DNA of 64,000 bases from Psococerastis gibbosa (taxonomy: Eukaryota > Arthropoda > Insecta > Psocodea > Psocidae), in contig OZ020487.1 in NCBI GenBank assembly GCA_963971405.1, positions 43,249,039 to 43,313,038 of the forward strand. The letters are read 5' to 3'. The stretch's first letter is position 1, and every line of letters starts with the position of its first letter. The position numbers were made by a program, and so were the translations under genes. The notes under the pieces are model-generated. The model saw only the letters and a program-made list of their open reading frames with translations. It made no database searches and was not told where the DNA came from. This document shows positions 1-10,600 of the stretch, in pieces.

Positions 1-179
1 GACTCAACATTTGATAGTGAGGTTGGAACAGCATCATTTGTTAATTATGAATGTTGATAAATTTGTCAGAGGCCATAGGCCATAGCTTGTGGCAACACAG
101 TGCTTCTTTTTGGTACTTGACTTGCTGCGATATGCAGTCCGACCATCTGCTGAAAATATTGTGCACATGTATGTTCGAC

Positions 180-390
180 GGCCTCAATGACCGTGTCGAA
201 TGCCAACGACCCCATGCATTTTGGACATTATTTATTAGGTTCCGTAAGAATTTTGGGTCGTTGGCAAACTCGATGTCAACCTACAGTAGCTACAAGCGAT
301 AATGAACAAGCTGTGACAAGCTTACCATTGGCGCAATGTAGCAGGTGGAAGCATGACTTAACCAAGTACAGATACGAGTCTGCTGGCAGT
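180..390 (+). repeat. Interspersed repeat, copy in inverse orientation to 21897-22110
   Basis: The words TGCCAACGACCCCATG, TTGGCAAACTCG, GATAATGAACAAGC and ACTTAACCAAGTACAGATAC recur in reverse complement at 21897-22110. Fragments recur at 5670-5710 and 42445-42500. Class unknown; the copy at 22.1 kb is continuous with the GTGTGCACAGTGCCG repeat. Confidence 0.6.
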
Positions 391-462
391 TATAATCATA
401 GGTGTTGTTCTAGCACCACGGAGCCTCAACAAAGTACATATTTATTTTGTAATAGTCAGTTC

Positions 463-648
463 TATATAGGAGAGATGGGACATTCAAGTGCGCCAAATAT
501 ATATTTTTTTAATCCTGGGGCCATCTGATGCCACGTATCCTATGACCAGCCATTGAAAAACGTACCAGGTAGCCCCAGGATTTCAAAAATTCAAAAAAAA
601 ATATTTGGCGCGCTTTAATGCCCCATCTCTTCATCTATATAGTACTCC
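463..648. mobile_element. Palindromic MITE, GAGAGATGGGACATTC family
   Basis: Inverted ends: TATATAGGAGAGATGGGACA near 466 and its complement around 628-648, each followed by a GGCGC-containing segment and poly-A/T (about 496 and 598). The interior CCTGGGGCCATCTGATGCCA is mirrored less perfectly near 571. Related copies lie at 28.5 kb and, in tandem, at 31.4-31.75 kb. Confidence 0.6.
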
Positions 649-685
649 AGTCTGAACACAGCAGTGCTATGCTGAGCCTTCATTG

Positions 686-686
<1 letters not shown>

Positions 687-720
<34 letters not shown>
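687..720 (+). repeat. Poly-T tract, 34 bp
   Basis: Uninterrupted T run; likely the poly-A tail of a minus-strand retroposon, though its body is not recognisable. Confidence 0.7.
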
Positions 721-724
<4 letters not shown>

Positions 725-2190
725 GTACAAACATTTTATTTATCTATAAAATTTAATTGACTATAGCCTAATTAAAATTTGAATTGAGGAAGCTTGGAAA
801 CTTCTGCGGTTATTGTCTTTTGTTTTTCATGTATTGTAATTATAACTAATGTTTTGACTTTTGTTTAAATGTAAATTTTTAAAATTTTTTTAAATTGCTA
901 TTTAGGTTTTTAATTAAAAGGTAAATTATTTCAAATAAAATTTAAATGTTGTAGAGATTGAAATTGGTTTTGTTTGTTATCTTCCCCGCTTTATCCTGGG
1001 TGTTAATATCTAATTGAAAATTAGACTACCAGATTATCCTATTGCCTAATGTCGACAAAATGAAAACATATGCAAAATTACTTCAAAAATTATTTTTTTG
1101 TGAGGAAATAGTACGAATTACACAGTGCGTCGTATCGTTAACGATGCCCTTGAAGCTAGATTTCAAACGTTTTATTAAGAGCAAATCAGATACACTACCT
1201 GTTTTTGCACAAAGTTGAATTTTACAGGAAATTAATTAAAAATTAAGGAAAATAAATCCCTTAGAAGAAATACTCCTCTACATTTTGATATATGATATGT
1301 GGCCTCCACTAACACCGATTGGCCACAGTTTCCTAACTCCTTCCTCGCGCCCTCACCAATCTTTTCTTGCTCAAATATATTTCAATACTTTTTTTTTCTT
1401 ATCGGTGTTATAGGTGTGGACATATCATGTAACAAAATGCAGAGGAGCATTTCTGCTAAGGGTTTGATATTTATGATCGATATTAAATCATGGGATATTT
1501 TGTTTTTTACACTTTTTACACTTAAAAAGCTTTTCCTTGTCCGATTGTCTCTTCGGACACACTCGCTACTCGTTTTTTTTTTTTAAGTCGCATTTCACAA
1601 CATGTATTAATTTACAGGGCTTAAAAAATGTCATACGCATTAAAAGATATATACTTCTCTAACTTTTGATACATGGAATGGGGTCGTCACTAGCACCAGT
1701 TGGCCTCAGTTTATAATAATTCCTTTCATATCCAGGCGCCTTACCAATCGTTTTTAGTAAAGCGTAGGTATAAGTACAGTATATATTTACGGCACTAGTC
1801 ACGCCCAAACAAAAGGATTAATATCGACTGTTTATTAAAATAAAACTGTTCACAAGTGATAAAATACAGCTATTAAAATTTAAAATATTCTCTATATAGA
1901 TTTTTTTATGTCTTGCATGTAAAATATGCATACCAAGAATTAATTTCCCTTTCGTTAATGTGGATGCTTGCCTTTTGCCTCCATAATGTCTCTGTCACCA
2001 GAAATCCTGGGGGGCTAAGGGTGCCCCCAGGACCCCCCTATTTACGCCAATGCCTAAGGGAAAGTAGGAAACTGAAGTAAAAACTCCATTTTTTTTTTAT
2101 TAATTAGAAATTGATGCCATAAGGAAACCCGTTTCCCTAACATTCCCACTTTACCCAACCCGTAGGTTGGGGAATCGAAAACGGTCATAT
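721..2190. other. AT-rich stretch without recognisable gene
   Basis: Only short low-complexity ORFs are present and no splice-consistent exon was recognised. Two short segments (about 1268-1330 and 1665-1710) share the wording ATATGTGGCCTCCACTAACAC/GTCACTAGCACCAGTTGGCC and resemble 17760-17790, so a weak dispersed repeat is present. Confidence 0.4.
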
Positions 2191-2196
2191 TTGTTG

Positions 2197-2215
2197 TTTA
2201 TTTGCTTTTTTTATT
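2197..2215 (-). terminator. Poly(A) signals of the minus-strand gene
   Basis: Two AATAAA hexamers on the minus strand (2215-2210 and 2202-2197) lie about 155-175 nt past the TAG at 2371. This is a normal distance for a short 3' untranslated region. Confidence 0.5.
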
Positions 2216-2370
2216 TCATTTAAAAAATAAGTTCTCCTTAATTAATATTTAAAAAAGGAAACGTGGCTGTTCATAAGTTAATAGGCAAAGAAACTTTTCC
2301 CATACAAAGGTAGCAAACACGAAAAGTGGAACCATCATATCATAAACATATCTTACGAGTTCAATTGTGT

Positions 2371-5300
2371 CTAGTTTTCGCTGCTGTGATATCTCTCCCA
2401 TTCTTCGTTTTCCGTCGGTAAATATTGCACGAGCTGCATTTCCACTGTTCTCTTCATTACAACTGTATCATACCTAAAAAAAAAAAAAAAATGCATTTCT
2501 TCAACTGGTACTTAACGGTCCAATGATCTTACTTCATAAGAAAGACAAATACGTATTATGGTCTTCCAATTTTTTCTTAAGGCGGGGTTTCCACCATAGA
2601 CAAATTACTAATACCACTTTCCACCGACCTCTCATTGCAGACTCATTGCAGAATGCAAATGACGTTGACGTGGTAGCAGATATCATTAATAAGTCTTGAA
2701 TGTCTGCTACCACATCAATGCCATGAGAGGTCGGTGGAAACCCCGCCTAAGGTATAATGTTTTATGTACTCACTGATAATTCGATGAAGCTTGGGTGGGA
2801 GATATAGATGATACTGCTGATGCAGGTGAAGTTCCTTCTTCGAAGCCATCTGGAGATGGAGAGTTAGAAGAGCTCGGGATACTGATGTTCGCTTTTGGTG
2901 AAAATGGAAAAGCGCCACAGAATGGTTCTCCATTGGCTGAATAAAAGGAGTCATCCTTGTCTTCAAGGATATTTTTTTCAAATTCCTCAACGAATGAAGA
3001 CCTTGGCGACCGCATCTGTCTGAAATTAGCAAAGGCTCTGGTAAATTGGAATTTTCAGTATAATGTCAAAACCAAATCATCCAAGTCAGTTTGAGTGTCT
3101 GACTTGGGAAGTAAGTGAGATGCTTTACATAGCTACAAATTTTTAAAAATCTTGGAGACGGCATATTGGAGATGGGTGTTTCTAAAACTGAACAGAAACC
3201 ATGCTGATGCTCCTAAGGGTGACTCCGAACAACCATCAACTATGGCTATATGACTATAATCTTAACCTGGGATTAAAAATGCAAACAAGATAATTTTTTA
3301 ATAGAATGTGCTATTCAAAATTGTTTTGTTTGCATTTTTAACCCCATGAATAAGGTAGGCCTAATATTAAACGCCATAAGTAGGCCCGCTGATATTTAAT
3401 TTCAGTCCACAAATTTAGCTACTACTGCCACGTCTTTCCCTAACCCAAAGCATCAGGAGCCAATTTAATTAAAAAACGGTTGTTGTCATGGACGAATGCT
3501 AATACTGTAGATCTCTGTCTTACGGTATATTTGAAGCTTGTGTTTAGCAATAGTCTCTTTTTTTCGTACCAAATATTCACGTATAATATTAAAGGAAAAC
3601 TACACTGACTTGAGTCACCGCAGTAAGGTATGTTCACAGAAGCATAAATGAATAAATAACGACTTTTTTTGTTCTATTACTAAGCCAACCTAGCGGATTT
3701 AGGGCTATAAAGCCCTCTCCTACGCTCAACTAGGAAGGCCCGGGACCGCCTGCTTTACATGCCCTCCGAAGCATGGCCAGAAAATGTAGCCACATGTTTA
3801 AATAAGTTTAAGAGGGCGTGTCACAATTATTTTATGAGTATGTATGTTGTATAAATGGTGTGGAAATGGTCGCTTTTAGTTTAGTTTTTATTTAAGTTAA
3901 CATTATGGGTTACTTGTAAGCGAGAGTGGGCCCAAATTCGCCCATATGGGAAATAAAGACAATTTTCTTTCTTTCTTTCAGTGTGGGACTCGAACCAACA
4001 ACCTTTCAGGTGAAAGTCAGAGTCCGTACCACTACTCTACATGTCCTGACATATATACTGTGCAAGTGTTAAGCGATCAACGCTCACCTTGCAAATGATG
4101 TGCATGGATAGGAAAGCTCGCATCGCATACATCATTTGTAAGATGACTGACATTGCACAGTATGCCTCATCTCACCGTGATTTTTGTGCTGTGACGTATG
4201 TGGCTTAACTTAGCGTAGCTTTATACTCTAGCAGTCTAGCACATAGTCTATACAGTACACTAACCAGTATCAGTACTCGGCTTCACTTGTAAAAACAATA
4301 CAGCAAAAGTCAATACCTATAAGTAAGCTGACGGTATCCAATTTTGGAAACTGAGTTAGTAATCGCGTGACCCTTCAAAGGGATACAATATCGCCTTGCA
4401 GCAAATAGAACGAAACTTACTCGTTAAATATGGAAGATGGGACATTGTCCTCAACGGTCAGGAACTGAGAACTCTGGGAAGGCACCATGTCCTTTATGAA
4501 GTCTTCAGTATTCACTATTGGAGAACAAGTCTTCATATTGCACTCTTGCCCCACGTTAGATACGAAGCTGCCTGGAGACATCTACAAAAGAATAAGGCCC
4601 GTTACACATGGATGTTCAACGGTGACATAAACGCTGAAAAATTTGTCATTGGAGCAAATGGGCTTGGTGAATGGTTGGTTCTAAACCACGGAGTCTACTC
4701 CCGAAGATTTCTCTGAGTTGGCGTGTCGAGGGGATAACCATACACCTGCGTGTCGTCAGCGTCAAGCCAGCGACAGACATCTGCTGAAAAGAGCTTTTGC
4801 ACCAACCCATTTGCTACCATGATTCTCGGTGTCAAACATCCGTGTGTACTGGGCCTAAAGATATAGTGCTAATTTTTCGGCAGCCAATTTTTTGAACGTT
4901 CTGCTAGCTAATAAACTACCTAATAAGACTGCAGGCTATATTATAGGCGCCTAGGCTTGTTATATTTTTTTTACTATATAAAAACCTTTTCATGGACGTC
5001 AAGCTTACCAGCAATAAAAAACTGTATACCCTACTTGGCAATAAATCAAAAGTCTCACTCAAGAATAAAAAATTCCTGTACGATGCAATAATCAAGCCTG
5101 CCATGTTTTATGGCTGCGAAGCCTGGGGCACTGCATCACAGACTCAACTCAAGAGATTGCAAACCTCACAAAACAAGATCTTAAGACTAATCACAAAGGC
5201 TCCTTACTACGTTCGAAACACAATAATTGCAAGAGACTTAGATGTAAACACAGTCAAGACCTACATCATGGATAAAGCATTAAAACTTTACGAACGAACC

Positions 5301-7251
5301 TCAGCATCGGAAAACCCCGAAGTAAACTCTCTGGGCCGCCAAGACACAATTCGAATTCCCAAAATCTCCAGGTCTGTTACTAACAGAAAACTACTCAAGA
5401 AACTGGCATTACTAATTCATATAGCACGAGCTCACCCGTTTCCATAAAAGTTTCAAGAACTTATTTTTATAAACAATACCATTTATTTTTATAGTTTAAA
5501 ATCATAGATTTTAATCAAGACATCAGTGTAAAAACTTTTTTAGTTGAAGCTTGAAAACCCACGACAAAGAAGAAGAAGCTTACCTATATATACCTATACA
5601 AGCGACAATGACAATATACTGATACAAGCGCAGCGTTAGGTAACACAATGCAACATGCGTGAGCCGTGAGCGCATGACTTAGCCAAGTTCGGGTCCGAGT
5701 CGGAGGCTTCATATACCTGCTTATTACATGTTATTTGAGATGGACGACAGAGTAAGTTAAGGTTAAAGTATCCCCTAAAATGTTAATATTATTTATCCAT
5801 TCACCTATGGGGATTTAATTCTGCCCTCTTAACTAGGCGCTCACAGAAACGATCTTTCTGATCAGGGATCTCGCAAATTTTAAGGCAGATCTAGATACCT
5901 ATAGTTTGTTGTTAGTTGATGAAACAGTAGAATCCGGGAAGATGGTCGTGGTCAAACTGAAAGAGTACTTCAAACCAAAACCAACCATAATTATGTGGTC
6001 GGCGTAGACTTCTAAGATTGTATCTGTTACTGCTGAGCCTCCAACCCCAGATATCGACAAAACGTTTAGAAGTATCCCCACAGATCGACCACGGCCTAAC
6101 ATCCCGGATTCAAGTGCTTCACTCTGGCCGTGAAAGTCCATAAAATTCTATCATTTCTCGTTACCTATCAATAGGTAGGTAGGCCTAGCTGCTGATTATT
6201 GCAGAACAACCAATAGGTAGTCTTTTACCTGACTGTGACAAGCTGAGCACGTACTACCTCCATTTTCTCTGCATTCCGAAGGTTCGTCATCATCATCTTC
6301 TTCTTCAACTAGTTCAGGGCCACCTAGCGCCTTCAGCAACCCACTTTTATTAACTACTTTGCGAACACTGTATCGGGGATCAAACGATAACGGCTTCTTT
6401 GGTGGATACATAGACCTCATTCTTTTAAACAAACTTTCACATTGTTTACTCATACCACCTTCACCGTGACATGAGTTTTGTAACTTGTTTCGTGCCTTTT
6501 TTAAAGCAACTGGTTTGAAAGGAGTTCTAAGTCTTTCGTTCATTGCACGTCTACCTGCAGGTAACTTAGATGATACATCGTTACTCTCCGTGTCTGTGAA
6601 TACAGAACTAGTCATATCTGCTTCCGCTACTAGTGTAGAGCTGCCTGCAATAAAGTAAGAAAAACTTATTATGCCTATGAGGGTAACTATATAGGTCTAT
6701 ATCGTACCACTATAACGGCTTCCAAATAGGTAGCCTATATATAGAAACTTAACCTTCTTAATTGAACGAGTAGTTTGCTAGTACAGAGGTGAAAGGAAAT
6801 AAGAACAAGGAAGGAGCATCATAAAGCGGAAAGCCATTTAACTGACCAACCAGCATCAGGTACGGAGTAACGTATACGTACAGTAAATAATTATTTTGAG
6901 TTACGATCAAGTTAGGCCTACCTAAATACGGTGACTTAGTTCCCGTATGAATTGTCATTAAATATTTCTCTATGTCTGTTCCTATCAGTTCACATCAGAC
7001 TACGGTAAGACAATTAATTATATTTTGTGATAATATACCAATAAGTTGAATAGATACCTACTTTTGAGAATCCCAGTATCAGTACACCTTACAACTTCGC
7101 CAGAAGTTATTACACGACCCGGAAAAACATTGTTGTCCATAGACTTCTTTCTTAAGCTTAATTCTTCAAAGAAATTATTGGGTATCAATGACTGTTTAAT
7201 TTTTCGCTCTACATCAAACGATTGAACAATATTAAGTCCAATATTTTGCAT
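2371..7251 (-). CDS. Unrecognised five-exon gene, 336-residue acidic/serine-rich protein
   Basis: Spliced model on the minus strand: exons 7251-7062, 6981-6922, 6644-6229, 3015-2774 and 2473-2371 (stop TAG at 2373-2371). All introns are GT/AG, phases agree, and the total is 1011 nt (336 codons plus stop). The ATG at 7251 is the first in the open frame and faces the metaxin start. Visible features are a basic middle part (about residues 114-185), an acidic run EEEDDDDE near 197-204, a CSAC pair at 216/219, and a serine/proline-rich stretch in exon 4. The last exon ends in a short charged tail. No signal peptide or membrane segment is visible, so a soluble, possibly nuclear protein is inferred. 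I do not recognise the family. Weak point: exon 4 is joined at the second of two AGs 4 bp apart, because only that keeps phase with exon 3. Otherwise a small exon between 3020 and 6228 was missed. Confidence 0.72.
2581..2747. mobile_element. Modular MITE (PIF/Harbinger-like), copy 1
   Basis: Begins GGCGGGGTTTCCACC and ends with GGTGGAAACCCCGCC, flanked on both sides by TAA (3-bp target duplication). The interior has the shared module GACGTGGTAGCAGATAT with its inverse near 2700. It is non-coding. It lies downstream of exon 4 in the last intron of the minus-strand gene. Confidence 0.7.
3245..3440. repeat. Dispersed repeat, TTAAAAATGCAAACAAGATA family
   Basis: The same word order (CTGGGATTAAAAATG, AACAAGATAATTTT, TTTTTAACCCCA, then GTAGGCCCGCTG) recurs at 28944-29075 and partly inverted at 33270-33330. 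It has internal inverted symmetry and no coding potential. Confidence 0.55.
3668..4048 (-). mobile_element. tRNA-derived SINE family A, interrupted by a second insertion
   Basis: On the minus strand it begins with the tRNA-like head (GGACATGTAGAGTAGTGGTA, B-box GGTTCGAGTCC) at 4048 and ends in TAATAGAAC plus A-rich tail at 3668. The body is split by about 185 bp (3797-3980) absent from other copies; the insert ends in GGGAAATAAAG and a (CTTT)n-like tail. It sits in the large third intron of the minus-strand gene. Confidence 0.75.
4941..5580 (+). pseudogene. Jockey-like non-LTR retrotransposon, 3' end of reverse-transcriptase ORF
   Basis: An open stretch (4992-5447) encodes the region after the RT palm of jockey-type elements: SNKKLYTLLGNKSKVSLKNK, then FLYDAIIKPAMFYGCEAWGT, then LKRLQTSQNKILRLI, ending near HIARAHPF. 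The 5' RT and endonuclease parts are missing, so this is a 5'-truncated dead copy, typical of target-primed insertion. About 130 bp of 3' sequence ends in a GAAGAAGAAG tail. Confidence 0.85.
6000..6150 (+). repeat. Dispersed repeat, GACGAAACGTTTGGAAG family, copy 1
   Basis: Shares a collinear series of words with 12790-12990 and 49885-50050: GCTGAGCCTCC, ATTGTATCT, GACAAAACGTTTAGAAG, GATCGACCACGGCC and GGCCGTGAAAG. Each copy has a different open frame, so coding is doubtful. Class unknown. Confidence 0.5.
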
Positions 7252-7627
7252 TATAAGGTAAATGTATAGAATTTAAAAACTTCCCTACAACAAATTATGA
7301 AACAAAACTTCCGGTGCTGCAGTTATGTTGTGTAGACTGCAGTACAGACCAAAGAGATAAAATTAAAAAGAACTACAATATTTACTATAAAATTACTAAA
7401 TAAATGTATTTAACTGCTATTCAACTTCATTTTCTTATCACTTATAGTTTTTATTATTATTTATTGATTAATAATTCCTTATTCAATGTTTAATTTTTAT
7501 TTTGGACCTATGCAGTTGTTACGTTGGTCTCACTGGTAAAAATTTAAACAACAATGTAAACAAGAAAATGGATTGTTTATAAAATATCTATTGGAAAATT
7601 TGTTTTAAATAATTATTTTTCATTGAA
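7252..7627. promoter_or_regulatory. Putative bidirectional promoter between the unknown gene and metaxin 1
   Basis: The 376 bp between the two divergent start codons are AT-rich and hold no clear member of the repeat families in this window, unlike nearly all other noncoding DNA here. It must contain both 5' untranslated regions and both promoters unless upstream noncoding exons exist. No convincing TATA box was singled out. The promoter role is inferred from geometry. Confidence 0.55.
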
Positions 7628-10600
7628 ATGGGAAGACCGATGGACATTGACGTATGGGCTGGCGATTGGGGATTACCTAGTATTGATGTTAATTGCCTGC
7701 AAGTATTGGTAATTTCTTTCTATCCTTTTTCTTCACTAGTCTAATCGTTCTTACAAGTTTTGGCCTACAGTAGGTTAGGTTCAGGTCGTGAAGTTAATAA
7801 TTAGAATATGTCAGTTTATGAAATTATGTATGTTTCGATATCAATTATATTTCTTTTAGCCTCCATATCATGTTGTGCTTTTATTTGATGCAATGGTTGC
7901 TCCTAATAAGCAAACATTTATTTACTGTGTGTCTCAATTCGTGCCGGCAGCTGACAATGCCGCAACATTGCCAAAAATTTCAATATTGAAAATATATGGT
8001 AAAGGTACAGTTTAGCTACCCCGGCTGCGTATATAGAGCCACTGCTTTGATGTAAGCCCCCACGGGACAGGAAAGCGGTGGGGCTATGGGTAGGGCAGAT
8101 ACATGGGGGAGAATCTAAAAGCAAGCAGAAAGGTGATATAATTTCCACGAGCTTACCTTAATTATTAATTATTTTAAATTAATAGTGAAATCAATGAAAG
8201 AGGCAAAACCAGCGGATGAATATAAAACAATATTGTACTAGCTAAAGCCAACTTTTTATCCAAATAAAATTTAACTATTAAAATTCTTAACTATTATCCT
8301 AGTACTTAGTGTTATTGGCGCCTTCATGATGAACCTCATTCGTATAAAAATATACAATGAGGGGTGGCGTCAAAGCTAATAATTCAAAATTTTATTTGCC
8401 TGGGCACAAGCAATTTGCTATTGGGAAAACGGTTTATCCCACCAAATTAGGAGTGGAGTGTAATTTCGAATTATTTTTATTCTGGTTATTTTCAACATAA
8501 TATTTATTACATATTCTTCTTCTGTAGTTGCAATCTAGCGATTGGTTTGCAGCAAATCATTCCACGTCCTTCTCCACTCCTCCCTGTCTTGGGCCGTTCT
8601 CTTGAGTTCCAAGTAGGTTCCGCATCTCATATCTTTCTTGAGGTCTTCTCCGTACGCCTTCCTTGATCGCCCTCTTGCATTGGTGCCTTCGATTTTGCCT
8701 TCTATTACGGTGCTTAAGAGTCCTCCCTGTCTGATCAGGTGACCCATCCATTTTGCTCTTCTCACCGAAATGGAGGCAATTAGGGATCTTTTATCATTTA
8801 TCCTTTGAAGTACCTCTTCATTCGTTATGTGGTCTCTTCAAGATATTTTCATCATTCTCCTATAGCACCACATTTCGAAAGCCTCCAGCTTCTTGTTGCT
8901 TCTTTCGTGTATGCACCATGTCTCACAGCCATAAAGCAGTATGCTCCATACTAGTGATTTAAGCAGTCTTTTTCTAACATTTATGTCGATGTTGTTAGCC
9001 TCGAATATCTTCGACTTTTTGTTAAACGCTAGCCGGGTCATTTGAAGTCTGCTGGAGATTTCGGCGGATGATTTGCTATCGTGCGTTATTTTACTGCCAA
9101 GGTATGGAAAACTCATGACATTCTGTATGGAAACACCGTCGATTGAAATGTTGGTCTGAGTCTCTTCACTGCTGACAGCCATAATTTTGGTTTTTGCCTT
9201 GTTTAGTTTCATGCTGTATTCGTTTAGGATGTTCTTCATAGCAGTGAGCGCTTCCTGGAGCTCCTCTTCACTTTCTGCGATTAGCGCTATGTCATCATGT
9301 CAATTTTTAGGCCTCTGATGTGCTGCAGAGCCTCTCGCATTTTGTTTAGGCCAAACTTTATGTATATATTGAATAAAACTGGGGAGAGCGAGCACCCTTG
9401 TCTCACTCCAGATTTAATTTTAGCCCGTCTTTCAGCATTACATATTATAGGCCTATTCTTATAACTTTATTTACAGCGCTGAACTTTTAAATTCCTACCA
9501 GAATTATTCAGCTTTGTGAAATTTTAGGTCTATTGCAAATTTACTGGAGCTCCTATTCAAATAAACCCTACAAGCAATCCTTACAGAACAGACCTGCCCA
9601 CGTTTCGCCATGAAAATGTCACGTTAAACTCATTATCAAAGGTTGTGTCATATCTTAAGGGAAAAAACAGAAATGCTGATCATGAATTGGACGAAAAGCA
9701 AAACTATGAGATTCAAGCGTACGATCAACTATTGAAAGAAAAATTGCATCCCGCACTGCAATATGTATGGTATGTATGGGCTTTGCTCGAACAGAAGGCA
9801 TTTATATTTTAACTTAAAATGAAGTTGTGTAATGAGTTGAAGCAATTTCCATAATTAATATACATTAACTGTTTGGCTGCCGACCATTTCTTCGATTGTT
9901 ATAATTTATCTCCTGGCTTGCATATCTGTTAGACACATAATTGTATTTTTCAGTCGCGTACCTTGTCAAAATGCAGGACACGAATGACGAATGTCTTTCT
10001 AAAAATAACAGACGAACAGTGCTTAGCTAGAGTTCAAACGTCGCAGAATCTAACGAATAATTCACTCTCTTTTGGCGATGTAAAACGATTGGAAAAATTG
10101 AGTCTAGGGCGAAAATCCTGTCTTTTTTTTCTATCTTGGGGAATGTTTTGGAGATGCACTCAAGCCTATTGTGCCCAGGGCTACCATTTCATGTTTGTTC
10201 TCGTTCTCCGAATATTTCTCCGGCATGAAAAATATAGCAATCCAACATGACCGCCAACATGTAGCCTTATGAGCCGGCCGCTATACCAAGTTGAATCCAG
10301 CGGACCAGAGCAGGTTCAAAGCTGCAGTGTATAAAGTGCTGGGTGTTTTTTACCAATCCTCCGGGAACAGACCTATTGTACCTGCAAACGATAGCAGAAC
10401 CCGACGTGTAGAGTCGTTTGTGCCACCTACGCCCAAAATGGAATTTTTTTAAAAAACGTTTTTATATATAGGGCCACTTGAATACAATAAACTTTCTCTA
10501 GAACTTCGTGGCGCACCTTCACGTAAAATATTTCAAAACCAGGTGAAACATGCAATACTACAAAAAGACCCAGCACTTTGGAACTTCTAATAACATGCCT

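Noticed and set aside
4396..4716. 106-residue ORF in the unknown gene's intron
   Set aside because: No recognised motif, opposite strand to the host gene, and no splice or poly(A) support; kept out as unsupported.
5899..6141. 80-residue minus-strand ORF in the unknown gene's intron 3, considered as an extra exon
   Set aside because: It lies in a dispersed repeat with copies at 12.8 and 49.9 kb, so an exon is unlikely.
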